A stretch of DNA of 64,000 nucleotides, taken from positions 1,116,001-1,180,000 of the forward strand of contig NZ_CP028901.1 in the NCBI RefSeq assembly GCF_003058465.1, given 5' to 3'. The stretch is from Orrella marina. GTDB taxonomy: Bacteria > Pseudomonadota > Gammaproteobacteria > Burkholderiales > Burkholderiaceae_B. Positions 9,944 to 19,191 of this stretch are shown here, one piece after another. A program made the translations under genes and the position numbers. A model generated the notes under the pieces. That model worked only from the letters and a program-made list of their open reading frames with translations, was not told where the DNA came from and did not search any database. The stretch's first letter is position 1. The number at the start of each line of letters is the position of its first letter.

Positions 9944-10349
9944 TCCTCAAAAACCAGATACCCCCGTCAATATAAAGGAACCATCGACAAAGAACGTCCT
10001 GGTTCTCGTGCCGGGTGTGCCAGACACTTGTCTGGATTCCATGGTTCAGGTCGCATACCAGATCACGCGCAAATCCTGTGCACAGGGTGGTCAAAGCCGA
10101 TTCAAGCCACTACACTGGCCACTGACCACTGACCCAGACGCTTGCGCAGACAAACCGGGTAGACAGCAGGATACTGGGTTAGCCGCCACAGGCGGAGCAC
10201 TGGACAAGAGCCTCACCGGGGAAGGTTCACAGACACTTGAACTGTGTCAGCCAACATCAATCACCTTGTACAGGACGATTGGTGAGGTTTCATCTGTGGG
10301 GCTTCTTTGACCACCAAAGCAACATGTAACAAACAAAAAGGAGCAAATA
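9944..10349. other. Divergent gap upstream of a secreted unknown
   Basis: No convincing gene: frames opposite the glycosyltransferase run into this gap but have no family features. A small hairpin CCGCC-ACA-GGCGG sits near 10193. AAAGGAG just before 10350 is the ribosome binding site of the next gene. Confidence 0.35.
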
Positions 10350-11012
10350 ATGAGTGAGACCAGATCGATGATGGCACTTAAAAAAGCACATGGCGTTTTT
10401 GCAACGTTGACGACCCGCCCCTCGAAAGGCATCGCCATCCTGGCATTGCCGCTAGCTCTGTCACCAGTGGCTGCCCTGGCCGATCAGGATATCAACGCAC
10501 TGCTCAAGAATGCTCAGGAAGCAGTCGACAGCGGCGACTGGGCTACTGCCAAACTGGATCTGCAGGATGCACTCAAGCACGTAACCGATCGCCAGATCGA
10601 TGCCATGGCCGCAGCATTTCCGCCCGCGCAAGACGGCTGGGAAGTGACCAAGGAGGCGAGCGGTGATCGATCCAACGTCATGACCGGAGTCATGATGAGT
10701 CAGCAATACAAGAAAGGCGACTCCACCGCCAAGGCCGAATTGTCTCTGGATAATCCCATGCTGGGGATGATGAGTGGCATGTTCAACAACCCCATGCTGA
10801 TGCAGCAGCAGGGATTCGACAGGGTTCGCCTGGGCCGGGAGAACGCAATGCTCAAGTGGAACGAAAAGAACAGTTCCGGCGAGATCACACTGATTCTTGG
10901 AGGCAGGGTGATGCTGAAGATCGAGGGCAAGCGCCTGTCATCCAAGGATGAACTGGTCAACATGGCAAAAGGCTGGAAACTGTCAGAAATCAAGGATGTA
11001 GCAGGAATTTAA
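10350..11012 (+). CDS. Conserved-looking periplasmic protein of unknown function
   Basis: A 220-aa protein with a signal sequence (hydrophobic segment about 28-44, probable cleavage after ALA-D). A short helical stretch follows (DINALLKNAQEAVDSGDWATAKLDLQDALKHV) that resembles one TPR-like helical pair. The remainder holds a beta-rich domain with a Met-rich loop (NPMLGMMSGMFNNPMLM). A strong Shine-Dalgarno (AAAGGAG) precedes the start by about 7 bases. No enzyme motif is visible. Function unknown; it appears monocistronic. Confidence 0.7.
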   Translation: MSETRSMMALKKAHGVFATLTTRPSKGIAILALPLALSPVAALADQDINALLKNAQEAVDSGDWATAKLDLQDALKHVTDRQIDAMAAAFPPAQDGWEVTKEASGDRSNVMTGVMMSQQYKKGDSTAKAELSLDNPMLGMMSGMFNNPMLMQQQGFDRVRLGRENAMLKWNEKNSSGEITLILGGRVMLKIEGKRLSSKDELVNMAKGWKLSEIKDVAGI

Positions 11013-11313
11013 GGGCTTCATACCTTTGATCAGCCCGTAAGTGAGCATGACATCAGGTTGCCTTTTCAGTCAGGTCTGGAACGGCAACCTGGCAAAGCAC
11101 GTGTCGCACGACCAGACACAAGACATGTCGCGACTCACCGTCGCTGAAATCCTCACAGACACCGTGAATCCCGGGTTGCCGCGCCTGGTCAAATGAAGGA
11201 ACCGGCAATCCGTATTCAGCACGTGGATCAGGCGTATGGATTCGATCCATCGACTCTCATCGGCCTAACGTCACGACCTAACGTCACGGCCTAACGTCAC
11301 CGCAGCAGAACGG
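11013..11313. other. Convergent gap with tandem repeats
   Basis: This lies between the secreted unknown (plus) and the universal stress protein (minus). It contains a small palindrome ATGGAT-TCG-ATCCAT (11236-11250) and three 13-bp tandem repeats (listed separately). No clear T-tailed terminator was found. Confidence 0.35.
11261..11299. repeat. Three tandem copies of a 13-bp repeat
   Basis: Units are CGGCCTAACGTCA (11261-11273), CGACCTAACGTCA (11274-11286) and CGGCCTAACGTCA (11287-11299). They end 14 bp from the stop of the universal stress protein gene. They look like a slippage-expanded minirepeat. Confidence 0.85.
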
Positions 11314-12210
11314 TCAAACCACCAGCACATCGACTGGCGAGGCCTCGAGCACCTGCTTGGTGACGCTCCCCAACAAACGCTCCTGTAATACGCCGGTACC
11401 GTGACGACCCATCACGATCAGGTCGCACCCAAGTGCCTGGGCCTGTTCGACAATGGTGTGAGCCGCATCGCCTTGATGCGTGATCAGCTGATCGTTCGTG
11501 AGAGAAACGCCAAGCGATTTTTCAATCTGGTCACGCAATTCGCGCAGTGAGGTCTCGGACTCACGTTTTGCCTGATCGCGATACTTCCCCATCAAGACTT
11601 CTTCAATGTTTGAGACATAGATCGCGTGTTCAAACGGCGATTCGGTTACATTCAGAATCGACATGGAGGCATCGGGGGCAACGGCACGAGCCCATCGGGC
11701 GCCTGTCATCGACCCTTCCGAGAAATCAGCGGCAAGCAACACCTTGCCGTACGTCGCGCTGGGCGCTGACTTGACGACCAGAACCGGAATCCGGGCGGTG
11801 TGCAACATTCGCAATGCAGTGCTACCGAGCAGATGATGCCGGAACAAACTTTCTCCCCGGGCTGCGCACACTAGCAAATCGGCCTTCAGTTCTACGAGTG
11901 CCGTATTAAGCGTCGGAATGAGGGCGCCACAGCGTACTTCGGCACCAATCGTCTGGCCGCTTTGTCCGAACTCATCCACAACGCCTGAGAGCCGCTCACC
12001 CAAAGCATCAAGTGCTATCTTTTCCAGATCAGGCTGCTTGAGTTTCTCGATGCCCCACTGCAAAAGCCGATCGCTGGCATCCCGATTAAAGACATGTACA
12101 AAGATGAGATCCGCGCTGACGTCATGCGAAAGGATAGTCGCACGCGCCAGGCCATTGTCAGCGGCCTCTGAAAAGTCGGTTGCGGCAAGGATGTTTCGTA
12201 AAGCGCTCAT
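11314..12210 (-). CDS. Tandem-domain universal stress protein
   Basis: A 298-aa cytosolic protein with two UspA domains: residues about 1-148 starting NILAATDFSEAADNGLARA, and about 153-298 starting KVLLAADFSEGSMTGARWA. The second domain retains the ATP-binding signature GRHGTGVLQERLLGSV. The first has the related ARGESLFRHHLLGSTA, also compatible with nucleotide binding. Tandem Usp proteins of this length are common in proteobacteria and linked to stress survival. It is monocistronic; no promoter could be defined. Confidence 0.9.
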   Translation of the reverse strand: MSALRNILAATDFSEAADNGLARATILSHDVSADLIFVHVFNRDASDRLLQWGIEKLKQPDLEKIALDALGERLSGVVDEFGQSGQTIGAEVRCGALIPTLNTALVELKADLLVCAARGESLFRHHLLGSTALRMLHTARIPVLVVKSAPSATYGKVLLAADFSEGSMTGARWARAVAPDASMSILNVTESPFEHAIYVSNIEEVLMGKYRDQAKRESETSLRELRDQIEKSLGVSLTNDQLITHQGDAAHTIVEQAQALGCDLIVMGRHGTGVLQERLLGSVTKQVLEASPVDVLVV

Positions 12211-12492
12211 GATTGTTCCAGAAATAGACTTCGATTGGCATTAAACATCGTGAGAAGCAAGAACTGACCGCCCCTGCGTTCAATCATACGCCAGACTCGC
12301 AAACATCCCGATCCTGGCCTGTGCCTCATCAGCTCTGATGTCGAACGCACTCGTCAGGTCGCCCCCGATCCTTCTGCATACCTTATGGCTCAACACAAAC
12401 GAGGTTTGCCACGCCTCACATATCCGGCCAGATGATACGCATCGGGGCAGGGCCAGTGGACGTGTGCCGTGACAAGCCTGAGTCAAACACTT
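12211..12492. other. Short intergenic stretch
   Basis: Nothing recognisable apart from the presumed promoter of the stress-protein gene. The GMC oxidoreductase gene ends at its left-to-right downstream edge, and no terminator with a T run was identified. Confidence 0.3.
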
Positions 12493-14166
12493 TCAGACAG
12501 TCTGCAACCGATCTTTTCGTCTGGCATGCTTCGCCTCCAGGTGAGAGGCCAGTCTGTTCGAAAGCGCCATGATGGTGAGCGTCAGGTGCTTGTCCGGCAA
12601 AAGAGGAATCACGCCACCATCACAGACATAGAGGTTTTCGTAACCGAAGACCTTGAGGTTAGCATCGACCACACCCCTGGTCTCATCATTCGCCATGGCA
12701 GTCGTCCCGGCATAGTGTATGCCGGTCCCGCTACAGTCACGCGTCTTGTAGATTCGCGTACAAGATGCCTTTTTCAAGACCCGGGTACCCCAGCGCATCA
12801 TTGCATCCATCTGCTCGTGGGTGTTCTGAGTAGTGGAGAAATCAATATCGACCTGGCGCACACCGTATCGATCATGGCTATGGCCTGGTTTGACACGATT
12901 CTCAGACAATCGCTCACCGGCACAGAACAGTCCTAGCGTGACATAAGAATAGAAAAGATGCCGGGCGAGCTTCTCCTTGATAGCGGGCGGGATCAGTGCC
13001 ATCTGACCCAGATAGTGCGGATAGTCCGGAATGCCGTGTATTGCGTGACCAATGAACGGAAATTCGGAACCATCCGGAAGCTTCTCGCGTGACATCAGGA
13101 TCAGCAGATCCCCGTAGCCGATGTCATAGTCCAGGCGACTTCCCCAGAGCTTGTATAGCGACGTGGACAGCACGACTTTGGGGTTGTCCTGCAATCCACG
13201 GCCGAGTTGATCATGATGGTTACCCAGGCCATTCGGATCCTTGTCATCGGCGGAGTTGAACAGGATTCTCGGCGTCTCGACCGCACCGGTGGCCAGAACC
13301 ACGGTAGCTGCCCTGACCAGATGTGTCTGACCGGTCGCAGTGTCAAGATACTCCACTGCACCGATACGCTGGGTGTTCCCATCCCTGATCAGTCGCATGA
13401 CTTTGGCGTTGCCACGCAACTCGTAGTTCGGCAACGACTCGATCTCTGGCAACAGACGCGCCGAGAATTTGTAGACCGAGCCAACCGGACAACCAGACGT
13501 GCAGATCCCGGTCGAAACACAACTGCTGCTCATCCCGGGCCGGGTGTTGATCGCCTTGCGATTGGCAATCGCGTGAGAATACCCATCTCCGAGTGCCTTG
13601 ACTGCCTTGATAATCAGTTCATCAGCTGGCCTGAACGGCTTGGGCTCGATGAATTCCCCGTCAGGCAGATCGGACAGCCCATCGCGATGGCCACAGACTG
13701 TCACGAGGCGTTCGACATCCGAGTAGTGCGCATCGAGCTCACCGCCCTGGATGGGCCATCCCTGCAGGTCCTTACCAGAAAACCGCACACTAACCCCGTT
13801 CCAGAGGTTTTGCAGGCCACTGACCGCGTGAATCTGATAGTGGTTGAACTGGCCAGGCTCACGCGGCGTCGATCCGGTATCGGCTCGTGCAAAGAGGGGG
13901 TGGATGAATAGACTGTCGTGTGGGTCCGTGGGCCAGACCGTTTCGGGACCCACCCCGAACGTGGTGCCAAGGCCTGGTGGCATGATGGTTTTAAACTGAT
14001 CGGCTCCGAGCAGGGGGCCTTGCTCAAGCGACAGCACGCGCAAACCCGCCTTCGCCAGCCTGTAGGCAAGTACACCACCGCCTGCGCCGGTACCCACGAC
14101 ACAGACATCGAAGGTCTCTGCGGATTCGCCCAGATCAGCCAGATTCAGCTCGAGTTGCTCTGTCAT
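12493..14166 (-). CDS. GMC-family FAD-dependent oxidoreductase
   Basis: A 557-aa flavoprotein that likely oxidises a sugar, polyol or cyclitol hydroxyl. The FAD Rossmann motif VVGTGAGGGVLAYRLAKAG (G25-G31) is near the N-terminus. A mid-protein Cys-rich CVSTGICTSGCPVGS is typical of the gluconate/fructose/sorbosone dehydrogenase-like branch. The C-terminal catalytic region reads GIHYAGTTAM and VIPLLPDKHLTLTIMAL, with His where many relatives have Asn-Pro. There is no Tat or Sec signal, unlike the periplasmic three-subunit dehydrogenases, so it probably acts in the cytosol. Its start overlaps the stop of the upstream MFS gene as ATGA, implying translational coupling and use of the imported substrate. 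Confidence 0.85.
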   Translation of the reverse strand: MTEQLELNLADLGESAETFDVCVVGTGAGGGVLAYRLAKAGLRVLSLEQGPLLGADQFKTIMPPGLGTTFGVGPETVWPTDPHDSLFIHPLFARADTGSTPREPGQFNHYQIHAVSGLQNLWNGVSVRFSGKDLQGWPIQGGELDAHYSDVERLVTVCGHRDGLSDLPDGEFIEPKPFRPADELIIKAVKALGDGYSHAIANRKAINTRPGMSSSCVSTGICTSGCPVGSVYKFSARLLPEIESLPNYELRGNAKVMRLIRDGNTQRIGAVEYLDTATGQTHLVRAATVVLATGAVETPRILFNSADDKDPNGLGNHHDQLGRGLQDNPKVVLSTSLYKLWGSRLDYDIGYGDLLILMSREKLPDGSEFPFIGHAIHGIPDYPHYLGQMALIPPAIKEKLARHLFYSYVTLGLFCAGERLSENRVKPGHSHDRYGVRQVDIDFSTTQNTHEQMDAMMRWGTRVLKKASCTRIYKTRDCSGTGIHYAGTTAMANDETRGVVDANLKVFGYENLYVCDGGVIPLLPDKHLTLTIMALSNRLASHLEAKHARRKDRLQTV

Positions 14167-15875
14167 GAGGACTCCTTGTCAAGATCGGATCGCTGATCGA
14201 AGCGGTCGTTTGAGGGCGGCTGTCCGACAGAGCGCAAGAACTCGGGACTCGCAAACCAGACATGCTCCAGGAATGTCATCAAGACCCAGCGCTGAGGACC
14301 CAGATCGTTACGCGTCAACCGGGAGATACGAGAGACACCCGCACGCGCGTGAACCTCCCGCAGGGCGGTGCGGATCTGCCTGTTATCGAATGCGACCACA
14401 GCGATGCGTTCCTGAATACCGGCAAGCCCGGTGCGGTAAGGACTGAGCGCGATCAGTGAGCCCACCATGAGCAAGGCGGTGTCATAGGAGATATCGGGTT
14501 GACTGGTTTCGACCTCGATCACAGGCGGCGGACGGAGCTGGGCGAAGGGAATGCCGCTGTACAAGTGGCGCTCGATATGTTCGAGCGACACACCGTTGGT
14601 TTCCGGCACGTACTGCCAGGTGAAGTACAGTCCTACCAGACAGGTCAAGGCGTAGAGCCCGAACACCGTACCCAGGCCCGCGGAAGCGATCAGAACCGGG
14701 AACGAAAACACCACCAGAAAGTTGAACAGCCAGTTCGAGATCGTGGTCAGGCTCATGGCCAGACTGCGGCCGCGAAGCGGGTAAATCTCGGACATCATGA
14801 CCCAGGGCAGCGGCCCGATGCTCGCTGCAAACGAACCGATGTAAATAATCAGACCTGCGACTGCCAGCACATCCAGATAAGCTGAACCGGTCGCGGCACC
14901 GAGCGCAATCATGCCCAGACCGATCGCTGTGCCCAGAAACCCCAGGTAAAGCAAACGTCGTCGTCCGATCCGATCGATCAGATACATACCAACCAGCGTC
15001 ATCAGTACATTGACAACCCCCACACCCAGCGAAGCCAGAATCGGGGTGGAGTCCGAACTGAACCCCGCCTCGGTAAAGACAGACGGTGCGTAATAGATCA
15101 CCGCATTGATTCCACTGAACTGCTGCAACACGAATAACCCGATCCCGACCACCAGAGCAGGGCGCAACCGCCGGTCAAGCAGGTCCTTCCAGCGCGCCTG
15201 ATCCTGATGGTGCGAGAGCGCATCAGTCATTTCCAGCAACTCCTGGCCGATGGCAGGATCGTCAGGCGCTCGCTTGCGCAACCTGGCCAGTGTCTGTCTG
15301 GCCTGTTGTTCACGTCCCTGGCTCATGAGCCAGCGAGGCGTGTCGCTTTGCCTCATCATGCCGAACAGCAAGGCCAGACCCGGCAGCGCGCCCAGCATGA
15401 ACATCAGTCGCCACTGATCGTCCAGTGCATAGTTGACCAGGTAAGCAGACAGGATGCCGATTGTGACCGCAAGCTGATAGATGGAAACGAGCAGGCCACG
15501 CTTGTCAGAAGGGGCGTTCTCCGATATGAAGAGCGGTGCAACGGTTGCCGCCAGACCGACGGCCAGGCCAAGCAGGAGTCGGCACATCGTCAAGGACCAG
15601 ACGCCCGAGGACAGTCCTGCGAGCACGGCCCCGAGTGTGAACAGAACCGAAGCGAGCAGCAGCGTGGCTCTGCGACCATACTGCTCAGCCAGCATCCCGG
15701 CGAGCAAGGCACCGAAGAGTGCGCCCAGTGGCACAGCCGAGGTCATGAACCCTTCTTCGAAGGCTGAGATACCGAACTCACTGCGTAATGCCGCGAGCGC
15801 ACCCGCTATCACACCTTCGTCAAACCCGAACAACACACCGGCGATGGCGGCAATGATGGCGACAACGTAGATCAT
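14163..15875 (-). CDS. Sugar-porter MFS transporter with a 110-residue C-terminal extension
   Basis: An inner-membrane symporter of the major facilitator sugar-porter group, 570 aa from ATG 15875. Twelve hydrophobic segments fill residues 1-440. Signatures are EQYGRRATLLLAS after TM2, DRIGRRRLLYLGF mid-protein and VPETNGVSLEHIE after TM12, plus QQFSGINAVIYYAP in TM7, typical of inositol/hexose carriers. Most sugar porters end soon after PETxG. Here residues ~461-570 add a soluble helical region (YDTALLMVGSLIALSPYRTG ... LGPQRWVLMTFLEHVWF) of no recognised family. The gene lies upstream of, and overlaps by 4 bp, the GMC oxidoreductase. Confidence 0.85.
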   Translation of the reverse strand: MIYVVAIIAAIAGVLFGFDEGVIAGALAALRSEFGISAFEEGFMTSAVPLGALFGALLAGMLAEQYGRRATLLLASVLFTLGAVLAGLSSGVWSLTMCRLLLGLAVGLAATVAPLFISENAPSDKRGLLVSIYQLAVTIGILSAYLVNYALDDQWRLMFMLGALPGLALLFGMMRQSDTPRWLMSQGREQQARQTLARLRKRAPDDPAIGQELLEMTDALSHHQDQARWKDLLDRRLRPALVVGIGLFVLQQFSGINAVIYYAPSVFTEAGFSSDSTPILASLGVGVVNVLMTLVGMYLIDRIGRRRLLYLGFLGTAIGLGMIALGAATGSAYLDVLAVAGLIIYIGSFAASIGPLPWVMMSEIYPLRGRSLAMSLTTISNWLFNFLVVFSFPVLIASAGLGTVFGLYALTCLVGLYFTWQYVPETNGVSLEHIERHLYSGIPFAQLRPPPVIEVETSQPDISYDTALLMVGSLIALSPYRTGLAGIQERIAVVAFDNRQIRTALREVHARAGVSRISRLTRNDLGPQRWVLMTFLEHVWFASPEFLRSVGQPPSNDRFDQRSDLDKESS

Positions 15876-16113
15876 GGTAGCGTCCGTAGAAGATTGAGAC
15901 GGGAGCCCACCGGCATGGACTGAAGAAAACACTGATAAAAGTGCGGAAGAAAGCCCATAAAAGATCGCACAAAAATTCGCGGCACGACGATCGATTCGGC
16001 AAACGACTCGCGAGCCGGTTCTGGCTCGCTCCCCGCAAACGATTCTGAGCCATTCTGCGTCTGCGCCTCAGGGCAGAGAAGATAAATGCTGACAGCTGAT
16101 CGGACGCTATCCA

Positions 16114-17451
16114 TCAGCCGAGCATCACGCGTGCAACCTTGCGCATCGCGGTGATGATGTCATCCACATCCTGCTGACTCAGCGTCGAACCGATTGTCAG
16201 CAACGCACCGCGCTGCATGAACGCCTCGCATCTCGGGAGCACACCCTGATCGTAGCGATAGTCCAGGGCGAACGCGTTGTCCGGATGGCTCCAGGGCATG
16301 CCATCGCGGCTATTGGAACGCTTGTGAACCAGACTCGGAATATTGAAGTGCCAGTGCATGCCCCAGTCCTGCATGGCGATGCACGCCAGACTGCCTTCTG
16401 GTCCGCGAATGCCTTCCGCCTTGAGTGCATCGACCCAGGCTCTTGCCGTATCACCATCGGGTAACAACATCAGCAAAAATGGTCCACTGTCCCCGCCCGG
16501 GTCGGGAACATGACGCAGGGTCAGTCCCGGCGTATCCTGCATGGCCTGCCGGATGGCCCATTTGGCCTGCCGCATCGCCTGAGTGATCGCAGGGAGCTTT
16601 TCGAGCTGAGCCAGTGCCATTGCAGCGGTCAACTCAGGCATACGAGCACCCATTCCCCAGAGCTGCATGTCGGGGCTTTCAGTATCCAGCCTGCCAGCAG
16701 CCGTGCGAGGGTACCCAAGGTCGTGCAACGCAACCGTGCGCCGATAAAGATCTGGCGTGCGGCTCACGATCATGCCGCCTTCGCCGCTGGTCATGTTCTT
16801 GTTCAGCTGAAAACTGAAGATTGCCAGATCCCCGAAGCGGCCCACTGGTGTTCCGTGATAGCTGGCGCCGGCCGCCTGCGCACAGTCCTCGATCAGAAAG
16901 AGCCCCTGGTCGCGACAGATCGCAGCAATCTCATCGATGCGGCCAGGCGCGCCGCTCATGTGAACGCAGAGTACAGCAGCACTGCGCGGACCGATCCTGG
17001 CTTTGAGATCCTCCGGATCCATACAGAAGGACTCGTCGATGTCGACCAGCTTTGGAATGGCCCCGGCACGCACGATTGCCGAGACACAACTCACCCAGAG
17101 GTAACCAGGCACCAGGACTTCCTGACCTGGCCCCAGATCCAGAGCCGCCATGGCAATCGACAATGCTGCCGTGCCAGACGACACCGCCAGCGCATGCGGG
17201 TGACCGAACTGCTCACGCCACTGTTTCTCAAACCGGTCCACCATATGCTGGGAATCGGGTCCATAGAATCTGAACGGACTTTTAGCCTTGACGACTGAAC
17301 TGACCAGTTCAAGCTCACGCTCGTCAATCCATCCTGCTCCAGGAAACTCCCAGGGCAGGGGGTCAGTGCGTACCGGCTGGCCCCCGTTGATCGCAAGCTC
17401 CTGCGATGCCGGAGCCGAGCTGGCCAGGTGCTGCTCATTATTAGCGTTCAT
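16114..17451 (-). CDS. DegT/DnrJ/EryC1/StrS-family PLP aminotransferase
   Basis: A 445-aa sugar or cyclitol aminotransferase. PLP fold type I features: VSSGTAALSIAMAAL (phosphate-binding loop, about 90-104), IEDCAQA (D189, binds the pyridine nitrogen) and FSFQLNKNMTSGEGG with K218 as the Schiff-base lysine. The N-terminal ELAINGGQPVRTDPLPWEFPG is characteristic of the branch that includes glutamine:scyllo-inosose aminotransferases. ATG 17451 is chosen because AGGGGGAG lies 6-13 bases upstream. It is on the same strand as the MFS and GMC genes, 238 bp before the MFS start, and diverges from a second sugar porter. Predicted to aminate a keto-sugar or keto-cyclitol; substrate unproven. Confidence 0.85.
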   Translation of the reverse strand: MNANNEQHLASSAPASQELAINGGQPVRTDPLPWEFPGAGWIDERELELVSSVVKAKSPFRFYGPDSQHMVDRFEKQWREQFGHPHALAVSSGTAALSIAMAALDLGPGQEVLVPGYLWVSCVSAIVRAGAIPKLVDIDESFCMDPEDLKARIGPRSAAVLCVHMSGAPGRIDEIAAICRDQGLFLIEDCAQAAGASYHGTPVGRFGDLAIFSFQLNKNMTSGEGGMIVSRTPDLYRRTVALHDLGYPRTAAGRLDTESPDMQLWGMGARMPELTAAMALAQLEKLPAITQAMRQAKWAIRQAMQDTPGLTLRHVPDPGGDSGPFLLMLLPDGDTARAWVDALKAEGIRGPEGSLACIAMQDWGMHWHFNIPSLVHKRSNSRDGMPWSHPDNAFALDYRYDQGVLPRCEAFMQRGALLTIGSTLSQQDVDDIITAMRKVARVMLG

Positions 17452-17826
17452 GATGTGCTCCCCCTCATTTGTCAGACTGCGCCATGCGAGCGATGACGCG
17501 TAGTGGGTACAGCGAGAACAACCGGGTCGGAAAAAATGACGGGAAAGTCCTTTCCACAGACCTTGCACAGCAGATATTCTGCAAACCCCACCCGCCATAA
17601 CTGCATTTGCACGGCACGCGGCCGTCCGTAAAAACAAGCGCAGAGCTCGCAACGGTGTCAATATCATCAATGCCAGCGAGCTCACACAGGTGTGTGTTTA
17701 AAGCACGCGTCTAAAGCATTGTTTAGCACTATTTTTCATTCTTTTGCGGGGTATCAGCCCGGCCTGACACGTGGCATACTGCGCCAGGAACCGATCGTTT
17801 CGGTTTACGAGTTTAAGGGTCAAAAC
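17452..17826. promoter_or_regulatory. Divergent control region between aminotransferase and second sugar porter
   Basis: A 375-bp gap with promoters for both directions presumed. Candidate operator elements: CACACAGGTGTGTG around 17692 (ACAC-AG-GTGT core) and CTAAA-GCATTG-TTTAG at 17711-17726, partly repeated as TTTAAAGCAC just upstream. No regulator gene is adjacent. The -10 and -35 boxes could not be fixed with confidence. Confidence 0.4.
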
Positions 17827-19191
17827 GTGTCAATGTCCAACATTGTTTTAAGGATCGCTGCACTGGTTCTGTGTTTTGGAATCCTGTTCGGATTCGGCAT
17901 GACGAGCCTCACCGGCGTGCTTGACGCCCTGGCCGAGCGGTTCGAGCTAGACACGGCCGCTCAGGAAATCCTGGTCTCGATTCTGGTGATCTGCTGCTTT
18001 ATCGGTGCGATTCTCGCCGGCCCCCTGTCATCGCGGTATGGTCGCCGCGTCTGCATGCTGTTTGCGGCTGCGCTGATGATACTCTGCTATGTCCTGATCC
18101 TGGGTGAGCCGACCTACACAGGACTGCTGGTTGCACGATGCGGGCTGGGCCTGGGCATTGGACTGAGTTCGATGGTTGTACCCATGTACGCTGCCGAAGT
18201 CACCGTCGCACGACACCGCGGCGCAGTCGTGGCCTTGTTTCAGCTTGCTATCACAGCCGGCATCCTGATCGCTTACAGCGTTTCCTTCCTGTTTGCACTG
18301 ACCTGGCCCTGGACGCACGTCCTGGGAGTTGGTGTCGTGTTTGCTGTCGCCGCGTTGCTGCTGGCACGCGCACTTCCGGAAAGCCCGCACTGGCTCGCGG
18401 CAGTGGGCCAGTCAAAGAAGGCTCGCCAGGTTGCCAGTTCGCTCGGTCTGCACACAGAACTTCCGGAACTCGACGAATCCGCGCAAGCCCATCGGGATAC
18501 AGAGGCATTGACGACGACACGCCCCGCACCAGCTAGCGCCTCCCGGCGCAGCATCGTGTCTGTACTGGCGCTGTGTGGAGGCCTGTTTGTGCTGCAGAAC
18601 CTGAGCGGTATTGACGGCATCCTGTACTACGCGCCGCACATCTTCCAGACAATGGGGTTTGATGCGGGCAAAGCCGCACTCGGCGCCACGCTCGGCCTGG
18701 GGCTGGTCAATTTTCTGGCGACGCTGGTTGCTCTGAAGTACGTGGATACGGCAGGTAGAAGACCGTTGTTGCTATACGGAGCCGCCCTGATGTCGATCGG
18801 CATGGGTATGGTCACCCTTGCGTCACTCTATCAGTGGTCCTGGATGGGACTGGCCGGCCTGTGCCTGTTTATCATGGCGTTTGCGATCAGCCTGGGACCA
18901 CTGCCATACGTGATGATGTCAGAACTCTTTCCAACTGCCTTTCGCGAAAAGGGGATTGCAGCGGCCTCGTCAATCAGCTGGCTGTTCAATGCGCTGATTG
19001 CCTTCACTTTCCTGACGGTGGTGCAGTGGATCAGCCTGACGGGCGTGCTGCTGTTTTTTCTCGGCGTGTGTCTGCTGAGCTGGCTGATTGCCTATCTGTA
19101 TCTCCCCGAAACCCGTGGTACATCGCTTGAGCGGATTGAGGCCAATGTGATCAGTGGAAAGCGACTGCGTGATCTTGGACGTAATGAATGA
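17827..19191 (+). CDS. Sugar-porter MFS transporter
   Basis: A 454-aa twelve-helix inner-membrane symporter. Signatures: SSRYGRRVCML after TM2, ARCGLGLGIGLSSMVVPMYAAE in TM4, LQNLSGIDGILYYAPHIF in TM7, DTAGRRPLLL, and YLPETRGTSLERIEAN at the end. It is of normal length, unlike its partner at 14163-15875. The start is taken as GTG 17827, since AAGGG (17815-17819) then sits 7 bases upstream; ATG 17833 is the alternative. Divergent from the aminotransferase and coupled (ATGA) to the downstream secreted unknown, so it may import or export a related sugar or cyclitol. Confidence 0.88.
   Translation: MSMSNIVLRIAALVLCFGILFGFGMTSLTGVLDALAERFELDTAAQEILVSILVICCFIGAILAGPLSSRYGRRVCMLFAAALMILCYVLILGEPTYTGLLVARCGLGLGIGLSSMVVPMYAAEVTVARHRGAVVALFQLAITAGILIAYSVSFLFALTWPWTHVLGVGVVFAVAALLLARALPESPHWLAAVGQSKKARQVASSLGLHTELPELDESAQAHRDTEALTTTRPAPASASRRSIVSVLALCGGLFVLQNLSGIDGILYYAPHIFQTMGFDAGKAALGATLGLGLVNFLATLVALKYVDTAGRRPLLLYGAALMSIGMGMVTLASLYQWSWMGLAGLCLFIMAFAISLGPLPYVMMSELFPTAFREKGIAAASSISWLFNALIAFTFLTVVQWISLTGVLLFFLGVCLLSWLIAYLYLPETRGTSLERIEANVISGKRLRDLGRNE

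Noticed and set aside
9411-10310. A 299-codon plus-strand frame over the glycosyltransferase and the following gap
   Set aside because: It lies mostly antisense to a recognisable GT61 gene and its translation has no domain, signal or sensible composition.
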